From Terriglobales bacterium (GTDB lineage Bacteria; Acidobacteriota; Terriglobia; Terriglobales; Acidobacteriaceae): a DNA stretch of 32,738 nucleotides. The first letter of the stretch is position 1; every line of letters starts with the position of its first letter. Under the pieces are notes generated by a model. The model had not been told where the DNA came from, made no database searches, and saw only the letters and a list, made by a program, of their open reading frames with translations. The stretch spans positions 1 to 32,738 of the forward strand of contig JASHOU010000162.1 of assembly GCA_030038475.1 (NCBI GenBank). The letters are read 5' to 3'. The translations under genes and the position numbers were made by a program. This document shows positions 31,769-32,738 of the stretch, piece by piece.

Positions 31769-32738
31769 ATGTTCGAAAATCTCCAGGAAAAACTTCAGCG
31801 CGCCTTCAAATCCCTTCGCGGACAGGCTGTCCTCACCGAAGAAAACATTGCCGAGGCGCTGAAAGAAATTCGTCTCGCGCTGCTTGAGGCCGACGTCAAT
31901 TTCAAAGTTGTCAAGGAACTGATCGACCGCATTCACTCCAAGGCCGTTGGGCAGGAAGTCATGACCGCGCTCTCACCGGGTGAGCAGGTCATCAAAATCG
32001 TCCGCGACGAACTGATAACGACGCTTGGCAAAGATACCGCCAAGCTGAAATTTGCTTCGCAACCGCCGACCGTCGTCCTTATGGCTGGCCTTCAGGGTTC
32101 GGGCAAAACTACCACGTCGGGCAAGCTCGCCAATTGGCTGAAGAATGGCGGCCATCGTCCTTTGCTGGTTTCGGTCGACGTCTATCGGCCGGCCGCGCGC
32201 GAACAGCTCAAAGTTGTTGCCGCCGCGATTAAAGCGAATATTTACGAAGGTGAAGTCGCCGAGGCAAACACGGCGACGGTCGAACGGCTCGCCAGAGAAG
32301 CGCGCCGCGAGGCGATCAACTCAGGCTGCGACGTACTCATCGTAGACACCGCCGGCCGTCTCCACATCGACGACCAACTCATGGATGAGATGCAGTCGCT
32401 CAAGCGGCTGCTGAATCCACAGGAAATTTTGTTTGTCGCCGATTCGATGACCGGCCAAGATGCGGTCAACTCGGCCGACGAATTTCATAAGAAGCTCACC
32501 CTCACCGGCGTCGTGCTCACTAAGATGGATGGCGACGCGCGCGGCGGCGCAGCGCTGTCCATCCGCCAGGTAACCGGGCAGCCGATCAAGTTCATCGGCA
32601 TCGGCGAAAAATACGACGCGTTGGAGCCCTTCCATCCCGACCGCATTGTCTCGCGCATTCTCGGCATGGGTGACATCCTTTCGCTCATCGAAAAGGCCGA
32701 GTCGCAGATCGATAAGAAGAAAGCGCAGGAACTGGCCA
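31769..32738 (+). CDS. ffh: Signal recognition particle GTPase Ffh, 3'-truncated by window edge
   Basis: The first 323 codons of Ffh are visible; the frame is still open at the window end. Ffh binds signal sequences and SRP RNA and delivers ribosomes to FtsY at the membrane. The N domain starts MFENLQEKLQRAFKSLRGQ and has the ALLEADVNFKVVKEL motif. The G domain shows G1 LQGSGKTTTSGKLA, DVYRPAAREQL, DTAGRLHID, TKMDGDARGGAALS and the closing IGIGEKYDALEPFHPDR. The methionine-rich M domain lies beyond the edge. The start is the ATG at 31769-31771, with no good Shine-Dalgarno. If the TAAAAT at 31750-31755 is the -10 box, the transcript leader would be very short. Confidence 0.96.
   Translation, partial: MFENLQEKLQRAFKSLRGQAVLTEENIAEALKEIRLALLEADVNFKVVKELIDRIHSKAVGQEVMTALSPGEQVIKIVRDELITTLGKDTAKLKFASQPPTVVLMAGLQGSGKTTTSGKLANWLKNGGHRPLLVSVDVYRPAAREQLKVVAAAIKANIYEGEVAEANTATVERLAREARREAINSGCDVLIVDTAGRLHIDDQLMDEMQSLKRLLNPQEILFVADSMTGQDAVNSADEFHKKLTLTGVVLTKMDGDARGGAALSIRQVTGQPIKFIGIGEKYDALEPFHPDRIVSRILGMGDILSLIEKAESQIDKKKAQELA

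Noticed and set aside
1-32738. Prophage, insertion sequence, tRNA or rRNA genes
   Set aside because: No transposase, integrase or phage structural gene, no terminal inverted repeats with target duplications, and no tRNA/rRNA-like sequence was recognised by eye.

Overview
The window is a stretch of GC-rich bacterial chromosome with tightly packed genes on both strands and frequent GTG/TTG starts. The gene set points to an Acidobacteriota (Terriglobia-like) bacterium: a sortilin/VPS10-type beta-propeller exoprotein, a PilZ-TonB hybrid, a Wza/Wzz/undecaprenyl-phosphate glycosyltransferase exopolysaccharide operon and a bacterial histone-deacetylase-like enzyme. The taxonomic placement is inferred from gene content, not from a marker-gene comparison.

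Layout. 1-6405: a 5'-truncated hypothetical gene, then a leftward block with a CPBP membrane protease, phoU, phoR, phoB and tsaD. 6478-7875: a rightward tRNA nucleotidyltransferase (cca/pcnB family). 7916-11176: a very long leftward secreted BNR-repeat protein. 11356-12460: a small exported protein and a broken, frameshifted gene remnant that directly abuts the rmlD stop codon. 12461-14604 (leftward): rmlD, a small membrane protein and an NarL/LuxR-type regulator whose receiver domain has lost its phospho-acceptor. 14938-25756 (rightward): an exopolysaccharide operon made of wza-like exporter, Wzz/GumC-like co-polymerase, a Walker-less BY-kinase-like partner, a WcaJ-like priming glycosylphosphotransferase, a Wzy/O-antigen-ligase-like protein, a chimeric GT4 glycosyltransferase, and rmlB, rmlA, rmlC. 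25782-29774 (leftward): a PilZ-TM-TonB fusion and DNA polymerase I. 29904-32738 (rightward): an HDAC-like deacetylase, a flavin reductase-like protein and the 5' part of ffh.

How it fits together. rmlA, rmlB, rmlC and rmlD together make dTDP-L-rhamnose. The glycosylphosphotransferase would prime the lipid carrier, the GT4 would extend it, the Wzy-like protein would polymerise, and the Wza/Wzz pair would export. The divergent regulator probably controls this operon from the roughly 330-bp shared intergenic region. No Wzx flippase and only one (chimeric) glycosyltransferase are present, so the cluster looks reduced or depends on genes elsewhere.

The strongest unexplained signal is recurrent short tandem arrays. 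Imperfect 15-bp (pentapeptide) or 12-bp (tetrapeptide) units sit in frame inside at least eight unrelated genes (Wzz, glycosylphosphotransferase, Wzy, GT4, RmlB, PilZ-TonB, PolA, flavin reductase). Similar 13-15-bp arrays lie between genes and over stop codons. A second strong signal is the GT4, which reads as two different GT4 enzymes joined in frame at a short common string.
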